Assembly: GCA_007132715.1 (NCBI GenBank)
Contig: SLOE01000014.1
Coordinates: 1-59,866 of the forward strand
Length of the DNA: 59,866 bases
Direction of reading: 5' to 3'
From: Bacteroidales bacterium
GTDB lineage: Bacteria; Bacteroidota; Bacteroidia; Bacteroidales; PUMT01
The notes under the pieces are model-generated. The model did no database searches. It saw only the letters and a program-made list of their open reading frames with translations, and was not told the DNA's origin. Shown here in pieces: positions 17,375 to 27,600 of this stretch; positions within the stretch are counted from its first letter, which is position 1, and each line of letters starts with the position of its first letter. The position numbers and the translations under genes are program-made.

Positions 17375-18130
17375 TTAGTCCAGCTCCCTGATCTTGATGT
17401 TCCTGAACCAGACCTGGTCGCCGTGGTCCTGCAATGCAATATGGCCCCTGCGGTATTTTCCGTAACCCGGAAAGTCAGCCCATTTGCTGGCGGCGACCAG
17501 CTCTTCCCAGGCATCTGACCACAATTGATATTCGACCACTTTTTGTCCGTTAAGCCAGTGCTCAACGTGACCGTTGTCAACCACTATTTGCGCAGTATTC
17601 CATTCACCGGCCGGCTTAACGGGCGGTTGTTCCGGTGCATGCAGGTCATAATTTGCAGCAGTGTACCAGGTGGCGTCGAGCTCTACCGGGTATCCAAGGT
17701 CATCCAGTATCTGGTATTCCGGCCCTGTTGCATAAACAGACGGATAGCCATTCTCACCCACAAGGTAAAGTATACCCGAATTCCCACCCTCGCTTATCCT
17801 CCACTCTGCCTTTAAAATGAAGTTCTCAAATTGTCTTTCGGTCACTATGTCACCGGTCAGGTCGCATCCGATACCCTGGGATACAAGCATTCCCTGGTGG
17901 GCATACCATCCTTCATCTATGGTGAGGTCATCCTTCTGGAAACCTCTCCAGCCATTGGTTGTCCTGCCGTCAAACAGCAATTCCCACCCTTCGGCAATCT
18001 CCTCTTCAGTCAGTACGTTGTGAACGACTTCGGGCTCATCGACAGCCCTTTCAGTTCTTGGTCCGCATCCTGCCAGGTTTGACAGGGCGAAGATAATAGC
18101 AATCAGGATCAGAAAACTCTCTTTTTGCAT
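17375..18130 (-). CDS. DUF1080 (3-keto-disaccharide hydrolase-like) lipoprotein
   Basis: The protein has 251 residues and an N-terminal lipoprotein signal (FALSNLAGCG). The rest is a single DUF1080 jelly-roll domain. Typical family stretches are EGWELLFDGRTTNGWRGF near the start, LKAEWRISEGGNSGILYLV in the middle and GHIALQDHGDQVWFRNIKIREL at the end. DUF1080 proteins are linked to carbohydrate breakdown, including 3-keto-glycoside hydrolysis, outside the cytoplasm. It is convergent with the transglutaminase gene. An exact TAnnTTTG element lies about 110 nt upstream, in the region shared with guaA. The substrate is unknown. Confidence 0.88.
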   Translation of the reverse strand: MQKESFLILIAIIFALSNLAGCGPRTERAVDEPEVVHNVLTEEEIAEGWELLFDGRTTNGWRGFQKDDLTIDEGWYAHQGMLVSQGIGCDLTGDIVTERQFENFILKAEWRISEGGNSGILYLVGENGYPSVYATGPEYQILDDLGYPVELDATWYTAANYDLHAPEQPPVKPAGEWNTAQIVVDNGHVEHWLNGQKVVEYQLWSDAWEELVAASKWADFPGYGKYRRGHIALQDHGDQVWFRNIKIRELD

Positions 18131-18240
18131 TTTGATAGGATTTAGGGTTGATTTACTGGTTATAAATGTATCTTTTAATCATTACGGTTATTAGGCGGAC
18201 TGCAGGAAGGCGGTTTTTATGCCATGGCAGCCGGTCCCTG

Positions 18241-18248
18241 CAAAGATA
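18241..18248 (-). promoter_or_regulatory. Candidate -7 element for the DUF1080 lipoprotein gene
   Basis: The minus strand reads TATCTTTG, an exact TAnnTTTG match, about 110 nt before the DUF1080 gene start. It lies back to back with the guaA promoter region. Confidence 0.45.
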
Positions 18249-18266
18249 GTCTAATTTCCTGTATCA

Positions 18267-18289
18267 GTTACGAAAAATCCGTAACTTAG
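18267..18289 (+). promoter_or_regulatory. Palindrome overlapping the likely guaA promoter
   Basis: GTTACG (18267-18272) and CGTAAC (18280-18285) form a perfect 6-bp inverted repeat around AAAAATC. The right arm runs into TAACTTAG (18282-18289), which matches the -7 box at 5 of 6 fixed positions. This is about 20 nt before the guaA start. A regulator bound here would cover the promoter. This is inferred from position. Confidence 0.35.
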
Positions 18290-18307
18290 CGGTCAAATCA
18301 AAAACAT

Positions 18308-19837
18308 ATGCAGGACAAAATACTCATTCTTGATTTCGGGTCACAGTATACTCAGCTTATCGCAAGGAAGGTCCGTGAACTCCACGTTTATTGTGAGATA
18401 TATCCGTATAATAAATTTCCGGTTCCCGACGGATCGGTTAAGGGTGTCATCCTTTCAGGAAGCCCGTTTTCTGTAAGGAACAGCGATGCCCCGGTACCTG
18501 ATCTGACGATGATCAGGAGGAAGCTGCCGGTGCTTGGTATCTGCTATGGTGCCCAGTTCATGGCTTTCAATGACGGCGGGGATGTGGCACCGGCTACCAC
18601 CAGGGAATACGGAAGAGCGAGACTGGATACAATTGATGTGAATTCTGGCCTGTTTTCAGGTGTTAGCGAGGGTACCCAGGTGTGGATGTCACATGGCGAC
18701 AGCATACTTAAGCTGCCGGGGAACTACAGGATAATTGGCGGTACTGCCGACGTGCCGGTTGCGGCATACCAGGTTGAGGGTGAAAAAACCTACGGTATTC
18801 AGTTTCACCCGGAAGTATACCATACAACGGAAGGCAAGCTGATCCTTAAAAATTTTGTCGATGATATCTGCGGCTGCGGGGCGGACTGGACACCGGCTTC
18901 ATTCGTCGATGAGGCAATTGCTATGCTCAGATCAGAGCTTGGCGATGATAAGGTGATCCTGGGACTATCCGGAGGAGTAGATTCTTCAGTGACGGCCGTA
19001 CTGCTGAACCGGGCGGTGGGTGACAACCTGACCTGCATATTTGTGGATAACGGATTGCTCAGGAAGGATGAGTTCAGAAAGGTTCTTGCTTCTTACCGGG
19101 ATATGGGGCTGAATGTAAACGGAGTGGATGCCGGAAAAAGATTCCTTGATGCACTTGCCGGTGTAAATGATCCGGAGCAGAAAAGGAAGGTTATTGGCCG
19201 GTGCTTTATTGAGGTATTCGAAGAGGAGGCTAATAAGCTCAGTGATGTCAGGTGGCTGGCTCAGGGTACCATTTATCCCGATATAATCGAATCGGTGTCG
19301 GTTAAGGGCCCCAGTGCAACTATCAAGTCGCACCATAATGTTGGAGGACTTCCCGAGATAATGAACCTTAAAGTCATTGAACCCCTGAAGCTGCTGTTCA
19401 AAGATGAGGTAAGGAGGGTAGGAAGCACCCTTGGTATTGACAGGAAGCTACTGGGCCGTCATCCTTTTCCTGGCCCGGGACTTGGTATAAGAGTAGTTGG
19501 AGAGGTAACACCTGAAAGGATTGCCATCCTCCAGGAAGTTGATGATGTCTATGTGAACGGGCTTGCTGAATACGGGCTGTACGACAAGGTGTGGCAGGCT
19601 GCTGCGATTCTCCTGCCTGTCAGGTCGGTCGGCGTAATGGGTGATGAGAGGACCTATGAGAATGTGGTTGCCCTGAGGGCGGTCACTTCCACGGACGGGA
19701 TGACGGCAGACTGGGTGCATTTGCCCTATGAGTTTCTGAGCAGAATATCGAGTGATATCATTAACCGTGTCAAGGGTGTAAACAGGGTTGTTTACGACAT
19801 AAGCTCAAAACCCCCCGCCACCATAGAATGGGAATAG
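18308..19837 (+). CDS. guaA: GMP synthase (glutamine-hydrolysing)
   Basis: GuaA converts XMP to GMP using glutamine and ATP, the last step of guanine nucleotide synthesis. The 509-residue protein has both domains. The class I glutamine amidotransferase has the nucleophile in LGICYGAQF (Cys about 79) and FHPEV (His about 166). The ATP-pyrophosphatase domain has the P-loop [13 protein letters not shown] at about 218-230. The C-terminal dimerisation domain ends in PPATIEWE, typical of the enzyme. The gene stands alone. Its immediate upstream region holds a palindrome over the likely promoter. Confidence 0.97.
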   Translation: MQDKILILDFGSQYTQLIARKVRELHVYCEIYPYNKFPVPDGSVKGVILSGSPFSVRNSDAPVPDLTMIRRKLPVLGICYGAQFMAFNDGGDVAPATTREYGRARLDTIDVNSGLFSGVSEGTQVWMSHGDSILKLPGNYRIIGGTADVPVAAYQVEGEKTYGIQFHPEVYHTTEGKLILKNFVDDICGCGADWTPASFVDEAIAMLRSELGDDKVILGLSGGVDSSVTAVLLNRAVGDNLTCIFVDNGLLRKDEFRKVLASYRDMGLNVNGVDAGKRFLDALAGVNDPEQKRKVIGRCFIEVFEEEANKLSDVRWLAQGTIYPDIIESVSVKGPSATIKSHHNVGGLPEIMNLKVIEPLKLLFKDEVRRVGSTLGIDRKLLGRHPFPGPGLGIRVVGEVTPERIAILQEVDDVYVNGLAEYGLYDKVWQAAAILLPVRSVGVMGDERTYENVVALRAVTSTDGMTADWVHLPYEFLSRISSDIINRVKGVNRVVYDISSKPPATIEWE

Positions 19838-19899
19838 AAATGGTTGCTGCCGGACGTTCTGCCTGATCTGCAATATCTTGATATTTAAGCAAAAATCAT

Positions 19900-19907
19900 T
19901 ACCTTTG
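19900..19907 (+). promoter_or_regulatory. Candidate -7 element for the S41 protease gene
   Basis: TACCTTTG matches TAnnTTTG exactly and lies about 168 nt upstream of the S41 peptidase start. The long leader also contains a perfect 12-bp palindrome TAACAATTGTTA (19975-19986). Confidence 0.45.
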
Positions 19908-20074
19908 GGTTGTTAACGGTGTTCCTGCTTTTTAGTTCCGGAGGGTTGTTGCGGATATGACCCCGTTCTTATACTAACAATTGTTAAAAGACAAACCCGG
20001 TTCAACAAAAACAGCATAAGTGCCGTTTATTTGGTATGGCATTTGCCCCATTTCCGGTATATGAGCTTTAAAAC

Positions 20075-21697
20075 ATGATGATAATGAGACGTTCGCTTTT
20101 ATTTATTCTGTTGATTTTGCTGGCGGTGTTGCCGCAAAAAGCTGATTCGCAGTTATTCAATGACCAGATATATAAATTCAGTAAGGCGCTGGGTTCGATA
20201 GCCAGCTTTTATGTTGATTCTGTCAATCAGGACCAGCTTGTTGAGCATGCGATAATAGAGATGCTGAAGGAGCTTGACCCTCATTCCGTATACGTGAACA
20301 AAGATGAGGTGAGAGCTATGAATGAACCTCTGCAGGGTAATTTTGAAGGTATTGGGGTGCAGTTTAACCTGCTGAATGATACCATTTTCATAATATCACC
20401 AATATCCGGGGGACCTTCGGAGCGAGTAGGTATCCTTGCCGGCGACAGGATTGTGAAAATCAACTCCGAGGTTGTTGCCGGTACAGGGATAACCAACACA
20501 AAGGTACGTGAGAAACTTATGGGAGAAAAAGACACGAAGGTTACGGTTACGATCAAACGGCGGAACGAACCCGAGCTGCTGGATTTTACAATTACACGTG
20601 ACAGGATACCAATTTACAGCCTTGATGCAGCTTACCTGATTGACGATGAAACCGGCTACATCAGGCTGAACCGTTTTTCATTCACTACCGTGAAGGAATT
20701 TGAGGAGGCTCTCGAAAAACTGGAGGAAAAGGGTATGAAGAACCTGATCCTTGACCTGCGTGAGAACGGGGGTGGATATCTGCAGGAATCCATAACCTTG
20801 TCTGATCATTTTCTTGATCGCGACAGAATGATAGTTTATACTGAGGGGCTCAACATCTCCAAGATGGATTACCTTTCAACAAGGGCCGGCAATTTCCGTG
20901 ACGGACGGCTTGTGTTACTCCTTAATGAGGGTTCGGCATCGGCCAGCGAGATTGTCGCGGGTGCGGTGCAGGACTGGGACCGGGGCGTTATCGTAGGCCG
21001 GAGATCATTTGGCAAGGGGTTGGTGCAGAGGCCGATAAACCTTCCCGACGGATCAATGATCAGGCTTACGGTTGCACGGTATTACACACCTACCGGCAGG
21101 CTTATACAAAAGCCATATGACCAGGGGGTTGACGAGTATTCACTGGATGCTTACAGACGTTATGTGAACGGTGAGTTTTTTTCCAGGGACAGCATAATGC
21201 TGCCGGATTCACTCAGGTTCTATACAAAGTTAAACAATAGACCGGTCTATGGCGGTGGGGGAATAATGCCAGATGTCTTCGTGCCCTTTGACACTACATC
21301 AAATACAAGCTATTATCGTGACATGGTTCGCAGTGGCATCTTCAGCAGGTTCATACTGGAATTTGTCGACCGCAACAGGGATCAGTTTAGGGCAGATTAT
21401 CCCGATTTCAGAAGTTACAAAGAGAATTTTGATGCGAGAGGCCCGCTGATGGTAAAGTTTGTAGAATATGGTGAAAAGGAGGGTGTGGAACTGAATGAGC
21501 AGGATCTCGAGAAGTCGTATGAGCTTATTGCCAACCAGATCAAGGCTCTTATTGCCAGGGATCTCTGGACCATGAGTGAATATTTTGAGATATCCAATTC
21601 GAGGGACAATGTTTTTCTTAAGGCGGTTGATATAATTACCAATCGCCGCTCTTACCAGACGATCATCCGTAACGGACTCCAATCGGCTGATAACTGA
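20075..21697 (+). CDS. S41 family carboxyl-terminal processing protease
   Basis: This secreted or periplasmic serine protease of the Ctp/Prc family has 540 residues. A signal peptide is present (SLLFILLILLAVLPQKADS). Several ATGs at 20075-20086 make the exact start uncertain. A PDZ domain (about 85-165; GIGVQFNLLNDTIFI, SERVGILAGDRIVKI) precedes the catalytic domain. The nucleophile lies in NEGSASASE (about residue 288) and the general-base Lys in RRSFGKGLVQ (about 313). A C-terminal extension of about 150 residues is typical of the Bacteroidota forms. These proteases trim exported proteins. The neighbouring GTG-start gene begins 6 bp downstream, so the three genes to 23420 are probably one transcript. 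Confidence 0.93.
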   Translation: MMIMRRSLLFILLILLAVLPQKADSQLFNDQIYKFSKALGSIASFYVDSVNQDQLVEHAIIEMLKELDPHSVYVNKDEVRAMNEPLQGNFEGIGVQFNLLNDTIFIISPISGGPSERVGILAGDRIVKINSEVVAGTGITNTKVREKLMGEKDTKVTVTIKRRNEPELLDFTITRDRIPIYSLDAAYLIDDETGYIRLNRFSFTTVKEFEEALEKLEEKGMKNLILDLRENGGGYLQESITLSDHFLDRDRMIVYTEGLNISKMDYLSTRAGNFRDGRLVLLLNEGSASASEIVAGAVQDWDRGVIVGRRSFGKGLVQRPINLPDGSMIRLTVARYYTPTGRLIQKPYDQGVDEYSLDAYRRYVNGEFFSRDSIMLPDSLRFYTKLNNRPVYGGGGIMPDVFVPFDTTSNTSYYRDMVRSGIFSRFILEFVDRNRDQFRADYPDFRSYKENFDARGPLMVKFVEYGEKEGVELNEQDLEKSYELIANQIKALIARDLWTMSEYFEISNSRDNVFLKAVDIITNRRSYQTIIRNGLQSADN

Positions 21698-21702
21698 CAT
21701 AT

Positions 21703-22233
21703 GTGAAACCGGTTTTTAAAATAGTTATTACCGGGCCCGAATCCACCGGAAAGACAATGCTTGCTGAAGGCCTCGCCTCATATTTCAATACCAGCTGGAT
21801 TCCGGAATATGCACGTGAATATGTTCTGAGCCTGCGCCGGCAATACACATACGAAGATGTTGTACATATAGCCAGAGAGCAGATCAGGCGTGAAAAGGAA
21901 TATGCAGGCCTGGCTGATCAAATTCTTTTCTATGACACCCACCTTGAGGTTACAAAAGTATGGTTTATGGTGGTTTATAACAGTTACCCTGACTGGCTTG
22001 ATGATGCGATAAAAAATTCGGGCACGGACCTGTTCCTGGTATGCAACACTGATATTCCCTGGGTTCCTGATGGAGTCAGAGAAAACGGGGGAGAGATGAG
22101 AAAACACCTGCTTGAGAAGTATATCTCAGAAATTGAGGCCATGAGAGTTCCCTGGCGGCTTGTATCAGGGAAGAATGAGCAGAGGCTTCAAACGGCTGTT
22201 CAGATTATCAGCGATTATAAAAATAAAAAATAG
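21703..22233 (+). CDS. NadR-type nicotinamide riboside kinase-like ATPase
   Basis: The 176-residue protein is a stand-alone version of the C-terminal kinase domain of NadR. The P-loop is TGPESTGKTMLAE near the N-terminus. It is followed by the family motif PEYAREYV and YDTHLEVTKVWF. It lacks the nucleotidyltransferase and DNA-binding domains of full NadR, so it most likely phosphorylates nicotinamide riboside to NMN for NAD salvage. The start is GTG at 21703. Its TAG stop overlaps the next gene's GTG start by one base, which suggests translational coupling with the methyltransferase. No pnuC transporter gene is nearby. Confidence 0.82.
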   Translation: MKPVFKIVITGPESTGKTMLAEGLASYFNTSWIPEYAREYVLSLRRQYTYEDVVHIAREQIRREKEYAGLADQILFYDTHLEVTKVWFMVVYNSYPDWLDDAIKNSGTDLFLVCNTDIPWVPDGVRENGGEMRKHLLEKYISEIEAMRVPWRLVSGKNEQRLQTAVQIISDYKNKK

Positions 22234-23420
22234 TGGTAAATAAGAATAGCACGGAGGGGTTCTTCCCTTCTGCCGGAAATGGTAATTTCGAAATTATTGC
22301 AAAGACTTTCAGGGGGCTGGAAGATGTGCTGGCAGATGAAATAAAGGGTATTGGCGGCAGATCTGTAAGAAAAGGCACCCGGGTGGTGATGTTCCGGGGT
22401 AACCTGGAAACCCTGTACCGGGTAAACTTCCAGGCGCGAACAGCTCTGAGGGTACTGAAACCTTTCGCCTCATTCACGGCAAGGAACGAAGATGAACTCT
22501 ACCGGGAGGCGGGACGGACAGACTGGCCGGCCGTTATTCCCTCGGGTAATACCTTCGCAATTGATGGCACTCTTGCTTCCAGGTGGTTCAACCATTCAAA
22601 ATATATTGCGCTCAGGGTAAAGGACGCCATTGTTGATCAGTTCCGTGACCGGACGGGTAAAAGACCTGATGTTGATACTGATGATCCTGATATAAGGATA
22701 AATCTGCATATCTCTGACGACAGGTGCAATCTTTCGCTCGACTCTTCGGGAGAGTCGTTGCATAAAAGGGGTTATCGCACCGGTACCGGTCCCGCCCCGA
22801 TCAATGAGGTCCTGGCAGCCGGACTTGTGCTTCTCTCCGGATGGGACCGTAAATCAAACTTTATTGACCCGATGTGCGGGTCTGGCACCATACCTATCGA
22901 GGCGGCAATGATAGCCTGGAATATTCCGCCTGGAGTCTACCGGAAGAAATTTGCATTTGAAAAATGGCCCGGGTTTGACAGAGAGTTATTCGAAAACATC
23001 TATAATGAAGACCGGGCCGAACCTGAAGTACCTCCTGTGATCATTGGCTCAGATTATTCTGCCGCGTCATTGGGTATAGCCAGGGATAATGCCAGGAATG
23101 CGTTTCTCGGAAGAAAGACCATTTTCAGGATATCGGCATTCGAAGATATCGAACCTCCGGCCGGAGGCGGTGTTATCATTACCAATCCCCCTTATGGAGA
23201 AAGAATAAGACAGGAAAATGCAAAGGCCTTTCACATGGTCATTGGAGATACACTGAAGAAGAGGTTTGCCGGCTATGAAGCATGGATATTGAGCAGTAAC
23301 CTGGAAGCACTCAGGCATGTGGGTCTTAGGCCCGAACGCAGGATAGTCCTCTTCAATGGTCCCCTGGAATGCAGATTCGTTAAATATTCACTTTATGAAG
23401 GCAGTAAAAAGCAAAAATGA
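22233..23420 (+). CDS. THUMP-domain class I SAM-dependent rRNA methyltransferase (RlmL/YcbY-like)
   Basis: The 395-residue protein has an N-terminal ferredoxin-like/THUMP RNA-binding region (about 15-165; AKTFRGLEDVLADEIKGIGG) and a Rossmann methyltransferase domain. SAM-binding is visible in FIDPMCGSGTIPIEAAMIA (about 210-230). The amino-methylating NPPYGER motif lies at about 318. This matches the N-terminal half of E. coli RlmL, which makes m2G2445 in 23S rRNA. The second RlmK domain is absent, as usual outside Gammaproteobacteria. The GTG start overlaps the upstream stop codon by one base. Confidence 0.9.
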   Translation: MVNKNSTEGFFPSAGNGNFEIIAKTFRGLEDVLADEIKGIGGRSVRKGTRVVMFRGNLETLYRVNFQARTALRVLKPFASFTARNEDELYREAGRTDWPAVIPSGNTFAIDGTLASRWFNHSKYIALRVKDAIVDQFRDRTGKRPDVDTDDPDIRINLHISDDRCNLSLDSSGESLHKRGYRTGTGPAPINEVLAAGLVLLSGWDRKSNFIDPMCGSGTIPIEAAMIAWNIPPGVYRKKFAFEKWPGFDRELFENIYNEDRAEPEVPPVIIGSDYSAASLGIARDNARNAFLGRKTIFRISAFEDIEPPAGGGVIITNPPYGERIRQENAKAFHMVIGDTLKKRFAGYEAWILSSNLEALRHVGLRPERRIVLFNGPLECRFVKYSLYEGSKKQK

Positions 23421-23489
23421 TTTTTTTGCAATCGGGGGGAATATAACTTGGTTATTGAGAATAAATATATATTTTTAATGTTTATATTT

Positions 23490-23522
23490 TTTGAAATTAA
23501 AGTTGTAGTTTTGTTATATTTG
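23490..23522 (+). promoter_or_regulatory. Bacteroidota promoter for the siaB-siaC pair
   Basis: A complete promoter is present: TTTG at 23490-23493, a 21-nt spacer, and TATATTTG at 23515-23522. This fits TTTG-N19-21-TAnnTTTG. It lies in an AT-rich stretch about 50 nt before the SiaB-like start and is the best promoter match I found in the window. Confidence 0.7.
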
Positions 23523-23570
23523 TTCGGCCAAAGGATTTTCAGTTATTGACTTTCAAAGCATAAGCCTTTT

Positions 23571-24131
23571 ATGAGTTTCAATTTACAGGAAAGTTATAAA
23601 AAAATGAATGAAGGCGATGTGCTTCTCGCATACAAGGGAAGCATTACCACTGAGCTGATTACCAATGTGCTTGAAGTTATAGAGTCAAAGCTGGATGATA
23701 TCAACACCGCATCTGCAGTAAAGAAGAAGATTTACAACGTCCTTGTCGAAAGCCTTCAGAACCTGTTTCACCATATTGATGATATACCAGACAAGATCAA
23801 GGATGAATTTGATGCAAGGTTTGGCGTTCTGGTTGTTGCCAAGGAAAAAGAAATGTACAGGATTTCAACCGGCAATTTTGTCCGTACCGCTAAGGTCAAG
23901 CAACTGAAAGAGAAAATAGATAAGATAAATTCTCTTTCGAAGGAGGAGTTGAAGGATATGTACAAGTTTGTTCTGAACCACCAGAAATTGTCAGCCAAGG
24001 GAGGAGGCGGACTCGGACTGATAGATATTGCCAAGAAGACGGGAAATAAACTGGAATATATTTTCCATAATTATAATGATGAGTTTGATTTTTTTAACCT
24101 CAACGTCTTTATTTCCGAAAGTAAAAATTAA
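23571..24131 (+). CDS. siaB: SiaB family protein kinase (DUF6272-like)
   Basis: This 186-residue cytosolic protein is a GHKL-type kinase related to anti-sigma factor kinases. The N-box-like helix is LVESLQNLFHHID (about 62-74). The glycine-rich ATP-lid region is KGGGGLGLIDIAKKTG (about 143-158). In Pseudomonas, SiaB phosphorylates the small protein SiaC and opposes the phosphatase SiaA to control biofilm formation. Here the next gene, 20 bp downstream, encodes a SiaC homologue, so kinase and substrate are paired. No siaA or siaD homologue is in the window. It has its own promoter. Confidence 0.85.
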   Translation: MSFNLQESYKKMNEGDVLLAYKGSITTELITNVLEVIESKLDDINTASAVKKKIYNVLVESLQNLFHHIDDIPDKIKDEFDARFGVLVVAKEKEMYRISTGNFVRTAKVKQLKEKIDKINSLSKEELKDMYKFVLNHQKLSAKGGGGLGLIDIAKKTGNKLEYIFHNYNDEFDFFNLNVFISESKN

Positions 24132-24151
24132 TATTTAAATTAGAATAGAGA

Positions 24152-24532
24152 ATGGAACCCATTATTATTGAAGGTACACCGAAAACTCCATCGGTAAGAT
24201 TTGATGCAAAACAGGGATTGGTTGAAATTAAAGGAAGGTCAATTCCGGAAAACTCGGTTGAGTTTTACAAACCTCTTGTGGATTGGCTTGAGCAGTATGC
24301 CGGAGTCCCGGCTGAAAGGACCGTAGTTAATATACACCTGGAATATTTCAACACCAGTTCATCCAAATGCATACTCGATGTATTTAAGAAACTTGAGGCA
24401 ATACACAAGGCCAAAAATGAGGTTTTAGTTAACTGGTATTACGAGGAGGATGATGAGGATATGCTGGAAGCAGGTGAGGATTATGAATCAATAATAAGAA
24501 TACCTTTCAAGATGATCGAGGTAGAGGACTGA
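24152..24532 (+). CDS. siaC: SiaC family regulatory phosphoprotein (DUF1987)
   Basis: The 126-residue protein resembles STAS-like SiaC. The family opening (IIIEGTPKTPSVRFD) is followed by LVEIKGRSIPENSVEFYKPL. The likely phosphorylation site lies in YFNTSSSKCILDVFKKL (about residues 65-81), where Ser/Thr residues replace the site phosphorylated by SiaB in Pseudomonas. The acidic stretch EEDDEDMLEAGEDYE is also usual for the family. In Pseudomonas unphosphorylated SiaC activates the diguanylate cyclase SiaD. No such cyclase is nearby, so the output here is unknown. A strong terminator follows. Confidence 0.88.
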   Translation: MEPIIIEGTPKTPSVRFDAKQGLVEIKGRSIPENSVEFYKPLVDWLEQYAGVPAERTVVNIHLEYFNTSSSKCILDVFKKLEAIHKAKNEVLVNWYYEEDDEDMLEAGEDYESIIRIPFKMIEVED

Positions 24533-24571
24533 TTTCAGAAAGAACCATCCGTAACTGAATTGAGAATATTG

Positions 24572-24600
24572 ACCGGTTCCCGGGGGAACCGGTTTTTTTA
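24572..24600 (+). terminator. Rho-independent terminator after siaC
   Basis: ACCGGTTCC and GGAACCGGT form a 9-bp stem around CGGG, followed directly by TTTTTTT. It lies 40 bp after the siaC stop and ends the siaB-siaC unit. It lies just beyond the 3' end of the convergent ABC transporter gene. Confidence 0.85.
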
Positions 24601-24609
24601 TATTATCAG

Positions 24610-27600
24610 TCAGGCTGTTGCCTTCTTCAGTTTTTTCAGCACCCCGGGTTTATCCTCAAACCATTCCAGCATTTTTTTCAGCAATCTGAAATAGAGCGCC
24701 AGGAAAAGAATTACAGTCATGACCCAGATAACAGCGGTGTTTACCCAGAGTGTGCCATATGTTCTGCCTAGAACACGTTTTTCCGGTGAATAGAAGTGGG
24801 ATTTGACAAAACGCCCTTCCGGGTCCCTGTACACGGGATCGATCCGCTGGTGAAGCCTGTAATTGTATTCGATGATACGGGTTACCTCCCGTGAATTTCT
24901 TACCAGGTCACTCAATGCCTCGTTATAATACCTGTTCCTTCTTTCAAGGAACTGTTCCCTTCCTTCGTCAGTCTGGTGATACTCTGTGATTATCCTGTCC
25001 TTTTCGTTATTGGCGCTGTTATAAAGGTGTATGTAAAACCGGTTGAGAAGCGCAAGGTAATTATCTGCTGCTTCTATGAACTCTTTGTCCGGGACCGTGC
25101 CGGTAAAACTTCTGAAATCTTTTCCTGCTTCAATCTGCCGGTTTCTTTCCTGCTCCCGGCTTAGTTCGTTCACCAGCAACCTGAAGTTCGATTCCAACCT
25201 TTCGCCTGCTGCCGGGTTACCAAGGTTCCTTCTGCAGAAATCAAGCTTGTTCTGCAGGTTCCTTAGCCAGAAATTATTCATGTATTCGGCCCTGCTCATC
25301 GCCTTGTTGTATGGATAGAACTCATATTCAAAAGGGTTGTTCGTGAACTGGTGAACAGCAAGTGCCTCATATGCCCATCTTGCTGTTATTATCTCACCGT
25401 ACAGGGGGATGTGGCTGGGTGAAGAGATGGATGGGTTCAGCTCCTCAAATTTCACTATGATACCGCTTAAAATGAGCTGGGGGATTACCAGGAACGGGAT
25501 CAGTATATATATGGTCACTACCGTTTTAAAACTGTCTGATATGATCAGCCCCATTACGTTGGAGAAGCACCAGGCACTGAAAAGGACCAGCCAGTATTCA
25601 AAATACATTCCCCGTATCTCGATTATCGAGTTGCCAACAAGTACAAACAGCAGGGCCTGAATTGCCGATATGCCAAAAAGCACGACTATTTTGGAGAACA
25701 GGTAGCTTGACCAGCTCAGGTTAAGGAAGGCCTCTCTTTTCAAAATCTTTCTGTCTTTGATTATCTCCTCGGCGCTTACTGTAAGTCCTATGAAAATGGC
25801 AACGATGACCGACATGAAAATGTACACCGGCACATTGAGGTTCCCCGCAAATGTGTAGCCGGATGTCGTGGCCACATTAACATCACGGTACTTTATTATG
25901 AAAGAGAGCAGGAAAGCAAGAACGGGTGCTTCCAGGAAATTGATGAACATGTATTGCCTGTTCGCAATCTTGGAGAGCATGTCCCTTTTTACAAATACAA
26001 GGAACTGCCTGAACTTGTCCGGTATCCTGAATGATACCTCTGGCAGCCCGATATGGACCGGCAGTCTTTTTTCATTTTTCAGACTGTGCTGGAGCTGGTA
26101 ATAGGCCCATTCCCATGGAGAAATCTTCCTTGAATGCGTCTGTTTTCCGAATTCATCCAATACATTGGTTTCAATGATATTGAAGAGTTGCTCAGGGTTG
26201 ACATTTCCGCAGGCGTGACACTCACTTTCATTCCAGTTTGCATGCTGTACATGCGATTTGAAATAGATTATAGCATCAACAGGGTCGCCGCTATATATCA
26301 GAAATCCGCCGGTATCAAGTATCAGGAGATTGTCGAACATCTTGAAAATATCCGACGAGGGCTGATGAAGTACCACGAATATAAGCTTGCCTTTAAGTGC
26401 CAGCTCCTTGAGAAGGTCAAGGATATTCTCTGAATCTCTTGAAGATAGGCCCGAGGTGGGTTCGTCAAGGAACAGGATTGCCGGTTCCCTGATAAGCTCA
26501 AGGGCTATGTTCAGTCGCTTTCTTTGTCCCCCGCTTATTTTCTTGTTAAGCGGACTGCCTACCTGTATGTTCCGTATATCGTAAAGTCCCAGTTGCTGGA
26601 GCAGGTTATTTACCGTTTTTACTGTTTTTTCTTCGGTATAATGGTCAAAACAAAGCTTTGCATTATAATAAAGATTCTGGTATACGGTAAGTTCTTCGAT
26701 AAGGAGGTCATCCTGGGATACATGTCCGATAAGCCCCTCTATCTCCTCCTGTTCCCGGTGAATGTCGATATTGTTCACCAGGACTTCACCCCTGTAGGGC
26801 ATCAGGCTGCCGTTAAGGACATTTAACAGCGTCGATTTTCCTGAGCCGCTTGATCCCATTATGCCTATCATTCTTCCCGACTCTTCAGTGAATGAGAGTC
26901 TTTGCAGACCAATATTCCCGCCCCTGAAACGGTACTCGATGTTCCTGGCCTCAAAAATTATCTTGCTTTCGGTGAGATGGGGGCTGAAGGTGCTGACTAC
27001 GTCGCTGAAGTAAACCGGTTTTATCCTCGGGTTGCGGATAGAGGTACCGCTGTCAAATACATAAACTTTGTCCTGCTGGATCAGTTGCGAATTGAGGTAC
27101 ATTTCGCTTTCACCGATATACCTGACCAGATACATGTTGACATCAGTAACCGAAAGCACCCTTATCTGCCCTTCAATTGCCTCCCGGTATATGTGGCGGG
27201 TCTCCCCGCAGGAAAATTCCCTGTTGCCGTCAACTACCAGAATGCTGCCAGATCTTGGTATATTTTCGAAAGGCTGGAGTACGAAATTCTTCATATTTTC
27301 GTACTCATCACCTGAGATGTTGAATGAGAGAGCTACCGTGTCAAGAAACTCATACTCCTGGTCACTGATTACTTCGCTGTCGCTTTTGACAAACTCCAGG
27401 AGATTTACAAACACGATTATCTTCTGGCGCTGATTGAGCTCTTCGTTGATTTTGGTGCATATAACAAGGACCCTTACCGAGCTTGATGAGGTGCGCTTTT
27501 TCTTTTTTATCTCTCCTCCTGCCTTTTCCTGATGGATTTCATAGTAGTTGTCAAACACTGTAAGGTATTCATCAACAAGTTCTTTGCTGAGTTGTCTTTT

